The position numbers and the translations under genes are program-made. From an uncultured Tidjanibacter sp. (GTDB lineage Bacteria; Bacteroidota; Bacteroidia; Bacteroidales; Rikenellaceae): DNA of 64,000 nt. The stretch's first letter is position 1, and each line of letters starts with the position of its first letter. Below are positions 19,385-27,840 of the stretch, one piece after another. The DNA lies in the NCBI GenBank assembly GCA_947852905.1, contig CANTVF010000002.1:1-64000 (forward strand). The letters run 5' to 3'. The notes below the pieces were generated by a model. The model did no database searches. It saw only the letters and a program-made list of their open reading frames with translations, and had not been told where the DNA came from.

Positions 19385-20878
19385 ATGAAAAAGAATTTTA
19401 TTCTGCTCCTTATGGCTGCCATGCTCGCCGTAGGGTGTGAAACAGATAAACCGGAGACGGCTGCGTCTTTGACCATAGAGCCGTCGGAACTGGTCTTGGA
19501 AGCCTCCGGAGGTGCGGTGCAGACCGTAACGGTAAAGGCCGTGAATGTGGAATGGGACTACTCGCTCGCTCCGGGCGTTGAGGAATGGCTGACCGTCTCG
19601 CGCGACGGGGAGACACTTTCCGTTTCGGCGAAAGAAAACCTCAAAGGCGAAAGCCGCAACGCGATGATAACCGTAAAACCCACCGACAACGCCGATGTCA
19701 AGGAACGCACCGTTACCGTCATGCAGAAAGCATCGGACAATCCCGTAGAGTACACCATGACGCTCAAGCCGCTGCGGCTCGATTTCGTCGGCGAGGGAGC
19801 CGCTGCGCAGGAAGTGACAGTGACCATAACGGGCGATTTCACATGGGAAGCCGCAGCCGCGGCCGACTGGATAACAGTCACTCCCGGCGAGGGTAAGTTC
19901 ACTGTCACCGTATCCGACAATCCCGACACCAAGTCGCGCGAAGGCGAAATAACCGTTACTCCGAACGACAAATCGGTGAAAGCCGAGACCGTTCTCGTAG
20001 TGCAGGAGGGCAAGATACTCCCGCCCGAATTCGAGGTGGATACCGAAAAAATCGAATTCCATTTCAATAGCAATATGGGCAGCAGTTCCGTAAGAGTGAC
20101 GGTCGATGCGGTCAACGTCGCATGGGAAGCGGCACTGGAAGCGGACAAAGAGGGTGAAAATACGAACTGGTTGCGATGCACCGTTCAGGACGACAAGAAA
20201 AGCGTACTTATCTCGCTGCTCGAATCCAACCCCCTGTACGAAGAGCGTCGCGCATGGCTCGTACTTACGACCGACTGGGCTGAGAAACCCGAAGTGCGCA
20301 TACCGATAGTTCAGGCCGCATACGAAGATCATCTCTCGACACTAACCTCGGACATAGACATTTCCTCCAAGACTATGACATGCACGGCACTGACCTATCC
20401 GTGGGACCCGTCGGACAACGATGAGAGCATCAACCCCAACGTCGTGAACAGCGACTGGGAAATAACGATGAAAGAAACGGTAGACGGCACGAAATACAAC
20501 AAGATAAAATTCACTCTCACAGTTCAACGTATAGAGGAAAACGATGCGAATGAATACAGTATCGAGGAGAAAGTCTATTCCATAGTGGAACCATATGCCA
20601 TAGGAGCAAAAAAACAGCAGGGCTGCATAGAGGCCGGAAGTGCTGCAAAGTCGTCGCGTGCTTTATATCCCGGATTCTATTACCTCGAATACGAGGACGA
20701 CGGCGACGAATGGAACGACAACATGCAACCGACCCTCAACTCGGCACCTATGGTAGAGGGTACCGTGGAGGTCAAACATAACGGAGGCAACAACTACACC
20801 TTTATTTTCGATACCAAGGACGACCTCGGCAACGCCCTCAAGGGGACATGGACGGGCGATGTCGAAATAAAGGCATAG
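19385..20878 (+). CDS. Lipoprotein with tandem BACON domains
   Basis: Signal peptide with lipobox AVGC (Cys at about residue 17 from the ATG at 19385; a TTG two codons upstream is less likely). Three BACON-like repeats can be traced: about 26-115 (VEWDYSLAPGVEEWLTVS), about 122-205 (FTWEAAAAADWITVTPG) and about 212-310 (VNVAWEAALEAD). The remaining ~190 residues form a unique C-terminal domain rich in aromatic and acidic residues. No enzyme motif is visible. Expected on the outer membrane surface; ligand unknown. It is followed by its own terminator. Confidence 0.85.
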   Translation: MKKNFILLLMAAMLAVGCETDKPETAASLTIEPSELVLEASGGAVQTVTVKAVNVEWDYSLAPGVEEWLTVSRDGETLSVSAKENLKGESRNAMITVKPTDNADVKERTVTVMQKASDNPVEYTMTLKPLRLDFVGEGAAAQEVTVTITGDFTWEAAAAADWITVTPGEGKFTVTVSDNPDTKSREGEITVTPNDKSVKAETVLVVQEGKILPPEFEVDTEKIEFHFNSNMGSSSVRVTVDAVNVAWEAALEADKEGENTNWLRCTVQDDKKSVLISLLESNPLYEERRAWLVLTTDWAEKPEVRIPIVQAAYEDHLSTLTSDIDISSKTMTCTALTYPWDPSDNDESINPNVVNSDWEITMKETVDGTKYNKIKFTLTVQRIEENDANEYSIEEKVYSIVEPYAIGAKKQQGCIEAGSAAKSSRALYPGFYYLEYEDDGDEWNDNMQPTLNSAPMVEGTVEVKHNGGNNYTFIFDTKDDLGNALKGTWTGDVEIKA

Positions 20879-20911
20879 ACGCTCTCGGATATCAGTAACT
20901 CATATACAAGT

Positions 20912-20950
20912 CGGCAGGAGGTATTCGCATCTTCCTGCCGATTGTTTTTC
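20912..20950 (+). terminator. Terminator after the tandem-BACON gene
   Basis: Stem 20912-20920 with 20931-20940 (one bulge) followed by ATTGTTTTT. Confidence 0.7.
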
Positions 20951-21014
20951 CGATAATTCGGCCGTTATACCGGTAGTAAGTTACAGACAGCAAATGACCG
21001 ACAGCCCAGAAACG

Positions 21015-21053
21015 ATACCGGGCGGAACGAAATTGTTCCGCCCGGTATATTTT
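21015..21053. terminator. Hairpin between convergent genes, serving cls
   Basis: Perfect 14-bp stem (21015-21028 with 21035-21048) with a 6-nt loop. It lies 91 nt past the cls stop on the minus strand and could also back up the plus-strand unit (TATTTTC follows). Confidence 0.7.
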
Positions 21054-21138
21054 CGTTGTCACCGAAGTCTACAGCACTCCATTGTCGTCGTCGAAAACGC
21101 CTGCCGTAAGAGATACGCCAACTGAAAGACTCGTCCGT

Positions 21139-22611
21139 TTACAACAGCGGACTCATCAGGCGTGCGACGGATTCGTACATGGCATGCAGCCGCGACCGGG
21201 CATGCCATGCCTGCGGCGAAACGATAGCACTGTTGTCTATGTCCTGCATGAAATATCCGGTAAGCTCTTCGGCCAGTTTCGGATCGTACATTATGGCGGA
21301 CACTTCGAAATTGTCCTCGAAACTGCGAATATCCATATTAGCCGAGCCGACAGAACAGAAATTGTCGTCTATGATCATCACCTTCGAGTGGTTGAAACCC
21401 TTGCAGAAAAAATAGACCTTTATCCCGGCATCGAGCATCTCGCCTATATACGACCGCGTAGCCCAATAAACCACCTTGCTGTCGGAACGATGCGGCAGGA
21501 TTATCCTCACGTCTATGCCGCTGAGGGCGGCCACCTTCAACGCCGTCAGTATAGCCTGATTCGGAAGGAAATACGGAGTGGATATGTATATTGACTTCTC
21601 GGCCTTGTTGATCGCCGCGAAGAAAGCCTGCATTATGGAAGCCCAGTCCGAATCGGGACCCGACGCGGCTATCTGCATAGGCGAACGGGTACGTATACGG
21701 CTGCGCGGAAAATACTTGTCATCGGCCAATAGCTCCTTGCCGCTCACGAAATACCAGTCCGTAATGAAAATAGCTTGAAGCATGTTTACCGCATCGCCTT
21801 CTATCTTCAGATGCGTATCACGCCACGGACCGAACTTGGTGCCCTTCAAATACCGTTCGGCGATATTGATACCGCCTGTAAATCCTATCTTACCGTCTAT
21901 GACCGCTATCTTACGGTGGTTGCGGTTGTTGAGCTTGCTCGTCAGCCACGGGAACACGACAGGCATGAAACTGCAAACCTTTATCCCCTGAGCGCGCATG
22001 TGACGCGCGTGCCGCCTCTTTATCCCCCAACTGCCCACGTCGTCGTATATCAGACGCACCTCAACGCCCTCCGCGGCCTTACGGGCGAGCAGGTCGACCA
22101 GCTGTTTGCCTATACGGTCGTTATCGAAAATATAATATTCGAGATGTATGGACGAGGTAGCCGCCTCTATCGCCGCGAACAGTTCGGAAAACTTGGCCTT
22201 GCCGTTATTCAGAATTCTGACCTTGTTGCGCACGGTCAGCAAAGACTTGCTGTTATTCAGTAATAACGTTATTATATCCTTGTTGGCCTCTATCGGCTCG
22301 ATATGCTGTATTTCCGGATCGACCAGCTCGCGCAACTGCTGGCTGCACAGACGGCTGATCTGTTTGAGGTCTTCGAGCTCCTTACGGTTGAAAATCTTCT
22401 CTTTCCGGTAGTTACGGCCGAACACCACATAGAACACGAGTCCCGCTACCGGCAGCAACGTCACCACCAGTATCCACGAAAGCGCCTTTACCGGATCGCG
22501 CCTGTCGCGTACGATCACGATCACTGTTATCAGGATAATAAGGTAATAAAACGCCAGAGCCGTCATTCTCAACCACGGCGCCAATACCAACGTAAAAAGC
22601 TGATGCGACAT
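21139..22611 (-). CDS. cls: Cardiolipin synthase (phospholipase D family)
   Basis: Membrane enzyme that joins two phosphatidylglycerols, or PG and PE, into cardiolipin. Two N-terminal transmembrane helices occupy about residues 15-33 and 42-62 (PLDNuc_N-type). Two HKD motifs follow: NHRKIAVIDGKIGFTGG (about 230-246) and FNHSKVMIIDDNFCSVGSAN (about 410-429). The ATG at 22611 gives the standard 490-residue form; an upstream in-frame start at 22683 would add 24 residues unlike the family. A minus-strand TATATTTG box lies at 22643-22650. Confidence 0.95.
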   Translation of the reverse strand: MSHQLFTLVLAPWLRMTALAFYYLIILITVIVIVRDRRDPVKALSWILVVTLLPVAGLVFYVVFGRNYRKEKIFNRKELEDLKQISRLCSQQLRELVDPEIQHIEPIEANKDIITLLLNNSKSLLTVRNKVRILNNGKAKFSELFAAIEAATSSIHLEYYIFDNDRIGKQLVDLLARKAAEGVEVRLIYDDVGSWGIKRRHARHMRAQGIKVCSFMPVVFPWLTSKLNNRNHRKIAVIDGKIGFTGGINIAERYLKGTKFGPWRDTHLKIEGDAVNMLQAIFITDWYFVSGKELLADDKYFPRSRIRTRSPMQIAASGPDSDWASIMQAFFAAINKAEKSIYISTPYFLPNQAILTALKVAALSGIDVRIILPHRSDSKVVYWATRSYIGEMLDAGIKVYFFCKGFNHSKVMIIDDNFCSVGSANMDIRSFEDNFEVSAIMYDPKLAEELTGYFMQDIDNSAIVSPQAWHARSRLHAMYESVARLMSPLL

Positions 22612-22642
22612 AATTCCCTTGCTACGCTTTTGCGAAGCCTCA

Positions 22643-22650
22643 CAAATATA
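22643..22650 (-). promoter_or_regulatory. −7 promoter element for cls
   Basis: TATATTTG on the minus strand, 32 nt before the chosen cls start; this supports the start at 22611, because the longer frame would begin upstream of the transcript. Confidence 0.5.
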
Positions 22651-22736
22651 ACAAATTCCGTCTAACAATATCCGTCGGACCATGAACCGTCACGACGCAC
22701 GGCCAGCCCGTATACATGCAATTTTAAAGCCGCAGA

Positions 22737-22767
22737 TTTGTTTTTTCGGTTTTAATACCTACCTTTG
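22737..22767 (+). promoter_or_regulatory. Strong promoter upstream of a non-coding stretch and greA
   Basis: TTTG (22737-22740), 19 nt, TACCTTTG (22760-22767). Both boxes match the consensus exactly, but the next gene (greA) starts 385 nt further on. Confidence 0.8.
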
Positions 22768-22773
22768 CAATGT

Positions 22774-23053
22774 ATCAGCACAGGCATTGTATGAAGAGGG
22801 TTCCGCTCGCGGGATTCTTTTTTTACATATATGGCCGGCAACGAAACTTCTGCTGCAGGGCTACCCGACCGACATCGGGCAAGCGCATTGCAGTATCGGA
22901 GGGAGACGAATGGCACGCTTCGTGCGGACTGAAAACGAATTTTCCACGTATACGAAAGGCGGGACCGAAATGCTCCCCGCAACGTTACGACACACACTTG
23001 TTCACAACTCGTAGGAATAAATTCCGGCATACGCATGCCGGGATTGCTGTTTT
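22774..23053 (+). ncRNA. Candidate structured RNA (6S-like size and fold), upstream of greA
   Basis: A perfect promoter (22737-22767) precedes about 280 nt with no credible protein, ending in a hairpin (23024-23041) and a weak U tract. Near its 5′ end GCATT and GGTTCCGC can pair with GCGGGACC and AATGC around 22955-22976. This closes a roughly 190-nt rod with a central hairpin (CCCGA/TCGGG). Size, long closing stem and large internal loops recall 6S RNA, but I see no sequence signature that proves it. RNase P, tmRNA and SRP signatures were looked for and not found. The alternative is a long greA leader. Confidence 0.35.
23024..23053 (+). terminator. Hairpin ending the candidate RNA
   Basis: Seven-base-pair GC-rich stem (23024-23030 with 23035-23041), tetraloop ACGC, then GATTGCTGTTTT. 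Confidence 0.5.
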
Positions 23054-23152
23054 ACTGAAAATACACGCCGTCGATTTCCGGACACCGTTTCGGAAACGAC
23101 ATGTTACAATAAACTTTTTAAACGGGATCGGTAAGTCACACCGGTAAAAGTT

Positions 23153-23626
23153 ATGGCAGATATCACTTATATGACCCGCGACGGGTACAACAAACTGAAA
23201 GCAGAACTGGAACACATGCGTTCCATAGAACGTCCGGCCGCCGCGGCCGCAATAGCCGAAGCACGCGACAAGGGCGACCTTTCCGAGAACGCAGAATACG
23301 ACGCCGCAAAGGAGGCGCAGGCCATGCTCGAAATGCGCATAGCCAACATGGAAGCCACCCTCGCAGGCGCACGCATACTCGACGAATCCAACGTCAATAC
23401 GGATAAGATACAGATACTCAGCCGTATCAGACTAATGAACCACACTACCGGCAAAGAGGTGGAGTATACCCTCGTATCGGAAAAGGAAGCCAACCTGAAA
23501 CTCGGCAAACTGTCCATAGGAACGCCCATAGCGCAAGCATTGCTCGGTCACAAGAAAGGCGACACCATAGACGTACAGGTACCGGCCGGCACCATGCGCT
23601 TCGAGGTACTCGACATTTCGATATAA
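23153..23626 (+). CDS. greA: Transcription elongation factor GreA
   Basis: Binds RNA polymerase and stimulates cleavage of backtracked transcripts. The N-terminal coiled coil (about 1-75) includes the functional tip region DKGDLSENAEYDAAK with the acidic residues that act in the secondary channel. The C-terminal FKBP-like domain (about 80-157) has the GTPIAQALLGHKKGD segment. Length of 157 is normal. It may be expressed from the promoter at 22737 by read-through of the hairpin at 23024-23041, or from an unseen nearer promoter. A terminator follows. Confidence 0.97.
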   Translation: MADITYMTRDGYNKLKAELEHMRSIERPAAAAAIAEARDKGDLSENAEYDAAKEAQAMLEMRIANMEATLAGARILDESNVNTDKIQILSRIRLMNHTTGKEVEYTLVSEKEANLKLGKLSIGTPIAQALLGHKKGDTIDVQVPAGTMRFEVLDISI

Positions 23627-23747
23627 CGAATTACCGCAATATGCGCCGCGCATACAGAGCCGGAGCATAACGTTCGTACCGCACGGTTATCCTCAAAGCC
23701 GGAACACTTTTCCGAACGATACGGATAACTCAGGCAATATTATAAAC

Positions 23748-23791
23748 GGAACGGCAGACGACACATGCAGATGACGTTTGCCGTTCCTTTA
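23748..23791 (+). terminator. Terminator after greA
   Basis: Stem 23748-23756 with 23779-23787, followed by TTTATATAT. It lies about 120 nt past the stop. Confidence 0.7.
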
Positions 23792-23937
23792 TATATATAA
23801 AATCCGCCACACTTCCCGATCCGTCCGTTATAACCGCAGTTTCGCATTAAGCCCCCCAATTCGACCGTCGACTGGCATATATTTTGCTTGAATTATTAAC
23901 TATAGATTTTCTTATTATCCGACTTAAATTTACTATT

Positions 23938-24102
23938 ATGCAACCGAACGAAAATTCCAGACAACCATATCGGAAACCTGTAATCGAACAAATCTCGGTC
24001 GTTCCTGAAAAAGGCATGGCCATATCGAACCCGCGCGGCTCGATGAACGACACCATAGACGAAACCGATTTCGGATCGGATTCATCGAGTTTCTGGGGAT
24101 AA
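23938..24102 (+). CDS. Small peptide with YxxPxI segment, candidate precursor peptide
   Basis: A 54-residue product beginning at the ATG at 23938, after an AT-rich leader; a longer in-frame start at 23884 adds a hydrophobic stretch with poor context. The N-terminal half has PYRKPVIEQISVVPEKGMAI and the C-terminal half is acidic and Ser/Gly-rich, ending in FGSDSSSFWG. YxxPx(I/L) near the N-terminus resembles both the leader motif bound by PqqD-like domains in lasso-peptide systems and a broad class of short unexplained Bacteroidota peptides. It is 23 nt upstream of a lipoprotein gene and heads the locus that contains a PqqD protein and an exporter. Precursor status is inference. Confidence 0.65.
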   Translation: MQPNENSRQPYRKPVIEQISVVPEKGMAISNPRGSMNDTIDETDFGSDSSSFWG

Positions 24103-24125
24103 ACACAATTTAAAATCACTGAAAC

Positions 24126-25052
24126 ATGAAATCAATTCTTACGGCAGCGGCATTCTCGCTGGCATGTCTGGCAATGGCATCGTGCGGTCGTCCGACCACG
24201 ACGCCGCCAGAACCGGAAACCTTGACACTGCACGCATCCATAGAGCAACCTGCACAGATAGCAGCATCGGCCACTCTGTTCGGTCGTACAGACGACAATA
24301 CACGTACCGTCATAGAGCAGGAAACGATTCCTCACCCTATCTTGTGGCAGGCCAACGACGACATAGTCGTTCGCTTCGATACCGATCCGATAAGCGTATC
24401 GAGATATTTCCACCTGGAAAGCGGAGCAGGTACAGGCAATGCAGTATTCGCATACTCAGGATTCGGAGTATCCTACGACCAGTCTGTCGAAGTTCCCGAA
24501 GAACTTCCTTCATCGTATGCCTCGATCATATCGGGCTATCCCGGAATGTTCACCACGATCCGCAGCGACAATTCCGAAATAATACTCGAAGCGCCGCGCG
24601 AAATCTTCCAAGGGCTGGAGAACATAGCCGATTTTCCCATGCACGGTATAGCCGGTGCCGACGGCAACATAGTATTTCATTGTCCGTTCGGAATAATACA
24701 TTTCCCCGTCACCGGCAACGTCGCTATCACCTCGATAACCATAGACACCTCCGAACAGGCGAAAGAGGTGTCAGGCAGATTCCTGATAGATCAGGACAGC
24801 CATACCACGGCTTTCCATGAGGCGAGCGTAGGCAGTCAGTTCTCGATATCGTGGGCAGGTAAAAGCGCTCTTCAGCTGACTTCCGATCCGGTATCGTTCT
24901 ACGCCGTACTACCGGCCGGCACCTATGCCGTAGGCACCACCTTCCAGTTCAAGCAAACCAACGGAACGGTCATAGAGAAGAAGACACTCGAAGAGTTCAC
25001 CGTCAACCGCGCCCAGATACTCAATCTCCCGACGGTATACGTCGCTCAGTAA
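24126..25052 (+). CDS. Fimbrillin-like lipoprotein, 308 aa
   Basis: Signal peptide with lipobox MASC (Cys at residue 20) followed by a proline/threonine linker. The body is beta-rich, with an N-terminal domain carrying ILWQANDDIVVRF, as seen in the fimbrillin (Mfa/FimA-like) superfamily where a strand reads W..GD.I.V. The second half (about 185-308) ends in a FTVNRAQILNLPTVYV strand resembling fimbrillin C-termini. Likely outer-membrane surface. It is probably co-transcribed with the 54-residue peptide just upstream. A link between it and the peptide/export genes is by position only. Confidence 0.75.
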   Translation: MKSILTAAAFSLACLAMASCGRPTTTPPEPETLTLHASIEQPAQIAASATLFGRTDDNTRTVIEQETIPHPILWQANDDIVVRFDTDPISVSRYFHLESGAGTGNAVFAYSGFGVSYDQSVEVPEELPSSYASIISGYPGMFTTIRSDNSEIILEAPREIFQGLENIADFPMHGIAGADGNIVFHCPFGIIHFPVTGNVAITSITIDTSEQAKEVSGRFLIDQDSHTTAFHEASVGSQFSISWAGKSALQLTSDPVSFYAVLPAGTYAVGTTFQFKQTNGTVIEKKTLEEFTVNRAQILNLPTVYVAQ

Positions 25053-25081
25053 CCGTTACGATACAAATGCGACAAGCACTA

Positions 25082-25113
25082 TTTGGACGAACTGCCGTTA
25101 TTTCGTATATTTG
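25082..25113 (+). promoter_or_regulatory. Promoter abutting a hairpin, upstream of the ABC exporter
   Basis: TTTG (25082-25085), 20 nt, TATATTTG (25106-25113). Transcription should start within a few bases of the hairpin that begins at 25117. Confidence 0.75.
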
Positions 25114-25116
25114 CAT

Positions 25117-25164
25117 AAACGGCCGGCCAGCCTCAAGAACAACCGACGGGCTGGTCGGCCGTTT
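25117..25164 (+). terminator. Very stable hairpin at the start of the exporter transcript
   Basis: Sixteen-base-pair stem (25117-25132 with 25149-25164, one G·T pair), followed by GTTTTA. It could end the upstream peptide/lipoprotein message, and for the promoter at 25082 it would form at the very 5′ end of the RNA, as an attenuator or a stabilising cap. Confidence 0.7.
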
Positions 25165-25240
25165 GTTTTACGGCGAGGCCGTACCACTATATTGCCGGCC
25201 GCTCCGGAAATAACACCGGACTACACCTTATACAACACGC

Positions 25241-26974
25241 TTGAAAACGACAGAAAACAATACGCCGAGAGCAGTTTCGATCAGGCAGGTCGTATCGCTC
25301 ATACCTCCGGACAAACGACATGGTGCGATCGGTGTTGTAGCAGGATCCGTAGCGCTGGCTCTTCTCGATTTCATAGGCATCGCCGTGCTCGTCCCGGTAT
25401 TGCTGCTCGTCCTCAACGAATCGGCGATTTCCTCCAATCCGCTACTGCAACGGTTATATGATGCATTCGGTTTCAGTTCGTTCAACTCATTCGTCATAGC
25501 CGTATGCGGTGCTGTACTGGCCGTCATCATAATAAAAAGCGCTGCGTCGTTATGGCTTACCGACCGACGCAACCGTTACCTCCTGTCGCTATACCGTTAT
25601 TTCTCCACGCGCATGTTCGACATATACCTTTCAAAAGGTCTGCTGTTCATTCGTGCCCATAACACCTCCCAACTTATAAACGACATCAACGGCGTATGCC
25701 TCCGTTTCACTGAGGGAATACTCGGCCAACTGTTTGCCATAATAACCGAAGCCATACTTTTGTGCCTCGTGGCAGCAACCCTTCTGTGGTACGATCCGGA
25801 GCTGGTACTCATAGCCATAGCAGTATTCCTGCCCTTGATGCTCGTATACTCTCTGGTATTCAAACGCAAAATGAACCGCAACGGGCGCATGGAGAACAAA
25901 CTTCTCGTCAGTCAGAACAAGACGCTTTACGAAACACTGCGCGGATATTCCGACATAGAGATCAATAATGCCGAACGATGGGTATCGAAAAGATTCCGGG
26001 ATGGTCTCCACAGTCTTACCGACTGCCGACGCAAAGCCCTGTTGGTCAAATCGTCGGCAGGCCGCATGGCCGAATTTTCACTTATTCTCGGTGTCATAGT
26101 CATGATAATCATAGGACTCGCCTCAGGCAATTCCATGTCTTCGCTCAAAGTGTCGCTCGGAATATTCGCCGTAGCCGCCTACAAAATAGTCCCGTCCGTC
26201 AGCCGCATAGTCAACAATTGGGTGGAATACAAACGCAACTCGTTCGCAGCCGAAAAGATAACCGAAACGTTCGCCGGACAACCCGCCATACGATTCGAAA
26301 GACACGACGACACGGCAATGCCGTTCCAGCATGAAATACGTTTCGAACACATCGGCTTCGGTTACGGCGACCGGACGGTTCTTAAAGATTTTTCACTGAC
26401 TATCCGAAAGGGGGAACGCATAGGAATAAGAGGATATTCAGGTGCCGGCAAAACCACCCTTTTCAATCTGCTGTGCGGTTTCTTCCCGCCTGATACCGGC
26501 CATATATCCATAGACGGCACGGTACTTTCGCCGGACAACGTACGCTCATGGCAGAACAACCTCGCCTACGTATCGCAGGACGTCTTCTTGCCCGACATTT
26601 CCATTGCCGAAAACATTGCGTTCGGCCACCCGCGCGACGAGATTTCACCTACGCGCCTTGCGGCGGCCATACGTGCAGCCTCGCTCGAAGAGCTTGTCGC
26701 CGGACTGCCGGACGGAGCAGATACCGTAGCCGGGGAAGCCGGTTGCCGCCTGTCGGGAGGGCAACGCCAGAGAATAGGCATAGCACGAGCACTATACAAG
26801 GACGCATCGGTACTGCTGTTCGACGAGGCCACCTCATCGCTCGATGCCAAAACCGAACGCGAAATAGTCGAGGCTATCGAAAGCCTGTCGTCCCGGCACA
26901 AAGAACTGACCATACTTATGATCTCCCACAGGGACAATACGCTCGCTTTCTGCGACCGTATAATAGACCTTTGA
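25241..26974 (+). CDS. ABC exporter, fused membrane and ATPase domains
   Basis: Type-I exporter half-transporter of the MsbA/peptide-export kind. The membrane domain spans about residues 25-320 with six hydrophobic segments. The ATPase domain (about 345-577) shows Walker A GYSGAGKTT, a Q-loop, signature LSGGQRQR, Walker B VLLFDEATSSLD and the H-loop ISHR. No C39 peptidase domain is fused, so leader removal, if any, would need another protease. The start appears to be TTG at 25241; there is no ATG before the first helices. The signal-peptidase gene starts 3 nt after the stop, so they are co-transcribed. Substrate unknown; peptide is the best guess from context. Confidence 0.92.
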   Translation: MKTTENNTPRAVSIRQVVSLIPPDKRHGAIGVVAGSVALALLDFIGIAVLVPVLLLVLNESAISSNPLLQRLYDAFGFSSFNSFVIAVCGAVLAVIIIKSAASLWLTDRRNRYLLSLYRYFSTRMFDIYLSKGLLFIRAHNTSQLINDINGVCLRFTEGILGQLFAIITEAILLCLVAATLLWYDPELVLIAIAVFLPLMLVYSLVFKRKMNRNGRMENKLLVSQNKTLYETLRGYSDIEINNAERWVSKRFRDGLHSLTDCRRKALLVKSSAGRMAEFSLILGVIVMIIIGLASGNSMSSLKVSLGIFAVAAYKIVPSVSRIVNNWVEYKRNSFAAEKITETFAGQPAIRFERHDDTAMPFQHEIRFEHIGFGYGDRTVLKDFSLTIRKGERIGIRGYSGAGKTTLFNLLCGFFPPDTGHISIDGTVLSPDNVRSWQNNLAYVSQDVFLPDISIAENIAFGHPRDEISPTRLAAAIRAASLEELVAGLPDGADTVAGEAGCRLSGGQRQRIGIARALYKDASVLLFDEATSSLDAKTEREIVEAIESLSSRHKELTILMISHRDNTLAFCDRIIDL

Positions 26975-26976
26975 AG

Positions 26977-27444
26977 ATGAACAACGTAAAACTGAAAGAC
27001 AACGCCGCGCTGTTCGCCGACATAGAAGACATCATTTCGTCCGGAGGACGCATACAGCTACGCGTCAAGGGTTACAGCATGCGTCCCATGTTGCGTAACG
27101 ACCGCGATCTGGCATGTCTCGCCCCCATACCGGCCGACGGTCTGCGACGCGGCATGATAGTGTTGTTCCGTTATCGCGGCAAACACGTGTTGCACCGCAT
27201 ACGCCGCATCGAAGGCGACACGCTCGTAATGAAAGGCGACGGAAACTACCGTCAACGGGAAACGGTAGAGAAAAGTGCCGTCGTAGCCTATGCCGAAGCC
27301 ATAGAACGGGACGGTGTGCGCATCGAATACCGATCGGCGACATGGCAAAGGCTCTCCGCCGCAAGTCTGATGCGAAAACACGCCAGAACGTTATATATGG
27401 ATTGCCGAAATGCGCTTAAGCGTATCGTTGGCCACACAGCCTGA
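26977..27444 (+). CDS. S26 (SipW-like) signal peptidase-type protein
   Basis: Short S24/S26-fold peptidase of 155 residues. The serine box GYSMRPML gives S34 as nucleophile. The second box reads KHVLHRI, with H73 where bacterial leader peptidases have lysine, as in SipW/archaeal-type (Ser-His) enzymes. KGDGN (about 86-90) is the next conserved element. No clear transmembrane helix is seen, although the C-terminal part is basic. It is 3 nt after the ABC exporter, so it could trim the exported peptide. The same kind of small S26 protein sits beside PqqD and HPr-kinase-like genes in other Bacteroidota loci (general family knowledge). Confidence 0.85.
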   Translation: MNNVKLKDNAALFADIEDIISSGGRIQLRVKGYSMRPMLRNDRDLACLAPIPADGLRRGMIVLFRYRGKHVLHRIRRIEGDTLVMKGDGNYRQRETVEKSAVVAYAEAIERDGVRIEYRSATWQRLSAASLMRKHARTLYMDCRNALKRIVGHTA

Positions 27445-27471
27445 CTCCACTGCGTAGCCCAATCACAAGAC

Positions 27472-27502
27472 TTTGCAGGACAGGGATTTTTTTCTATCTT
27501 TG
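27472..27502 (+). promoter_or_regulatory. Promoter for the PqqD-like gene
   Basis: TTTG (27472-27475), 19 nt, TATCTTTG (27495-27502). A perfect consensus match 68 nt before the PqqD start, so the second half of the locus can be expressed separately. Confidence 0.8.
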
Positions 27503-27570
27503 TTTATCGTCACGGAAAGCCCGGAAACAATTCCGGCCGCACGGCGGAAACATAACGCGAATCGGACAAT

Positions 27571-27840
27571 ATGAGAATCAAGAAAGGCTACAAAATAAGA
27601 GAAATAGCAGGCGAAAGCGTAATAGTCTCCATAGGCTCGCTCAACGTCGATCTGACCAAAATAATATCGCTCAACCCCACTTCCGTATGGCTTTGGGAGC
27701 GTCTCACCGACGAAGAGTTCGACGCCGAAAAGGTGGCCGACCTGTTGACCGGCAATTACGAGGTAGACCGTGCCAAAGCCCTGACCGACGCAGAGGCATG
27801 GATCGGACAGCTTCGCAAGGCGGGGTTGGTCGAAGAGTGA
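27571..27840 (+). CDS. PqqD-like peptide-recognition (RRE) protein
   Basis: Small (89-residue) stand-alone PqqD-family protein. The fold pattern is clear: N-terminal strands (KIREIAGESVIV), NVDLTKIISLNPTSVWLWERL, the hallmark of this family, and three helices ending in a basic/acidic tail (LRKAGLVEE). PqqD-like domains are the recognition element that binds precursor leaders in many ribosomal-peptide pathways. Stand-alone PqqD proteins also occur in Bacteroidota loci of unknown role. It has its own promoter and stands between the S26 peptidase and a membrane-anchored protein of unknown function. Confidence 0.9.
   Translation: MRIKKGYKIREIAGESVIVSIGSLNVDLTKIISLNPTSVWLWERLTDEEFDAEKVADLLTGNYEVDRAKALTDAEAWIGQLRKAGLVEE

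Noticed and set aside
22770-23147. 125-codon open frame upstream of greA
   Set aside because: Arg/His/Thr-rich with no family, and it overlaps a region with RNA-like complementarity behind a strong promoter; an RNA is the better explanation.
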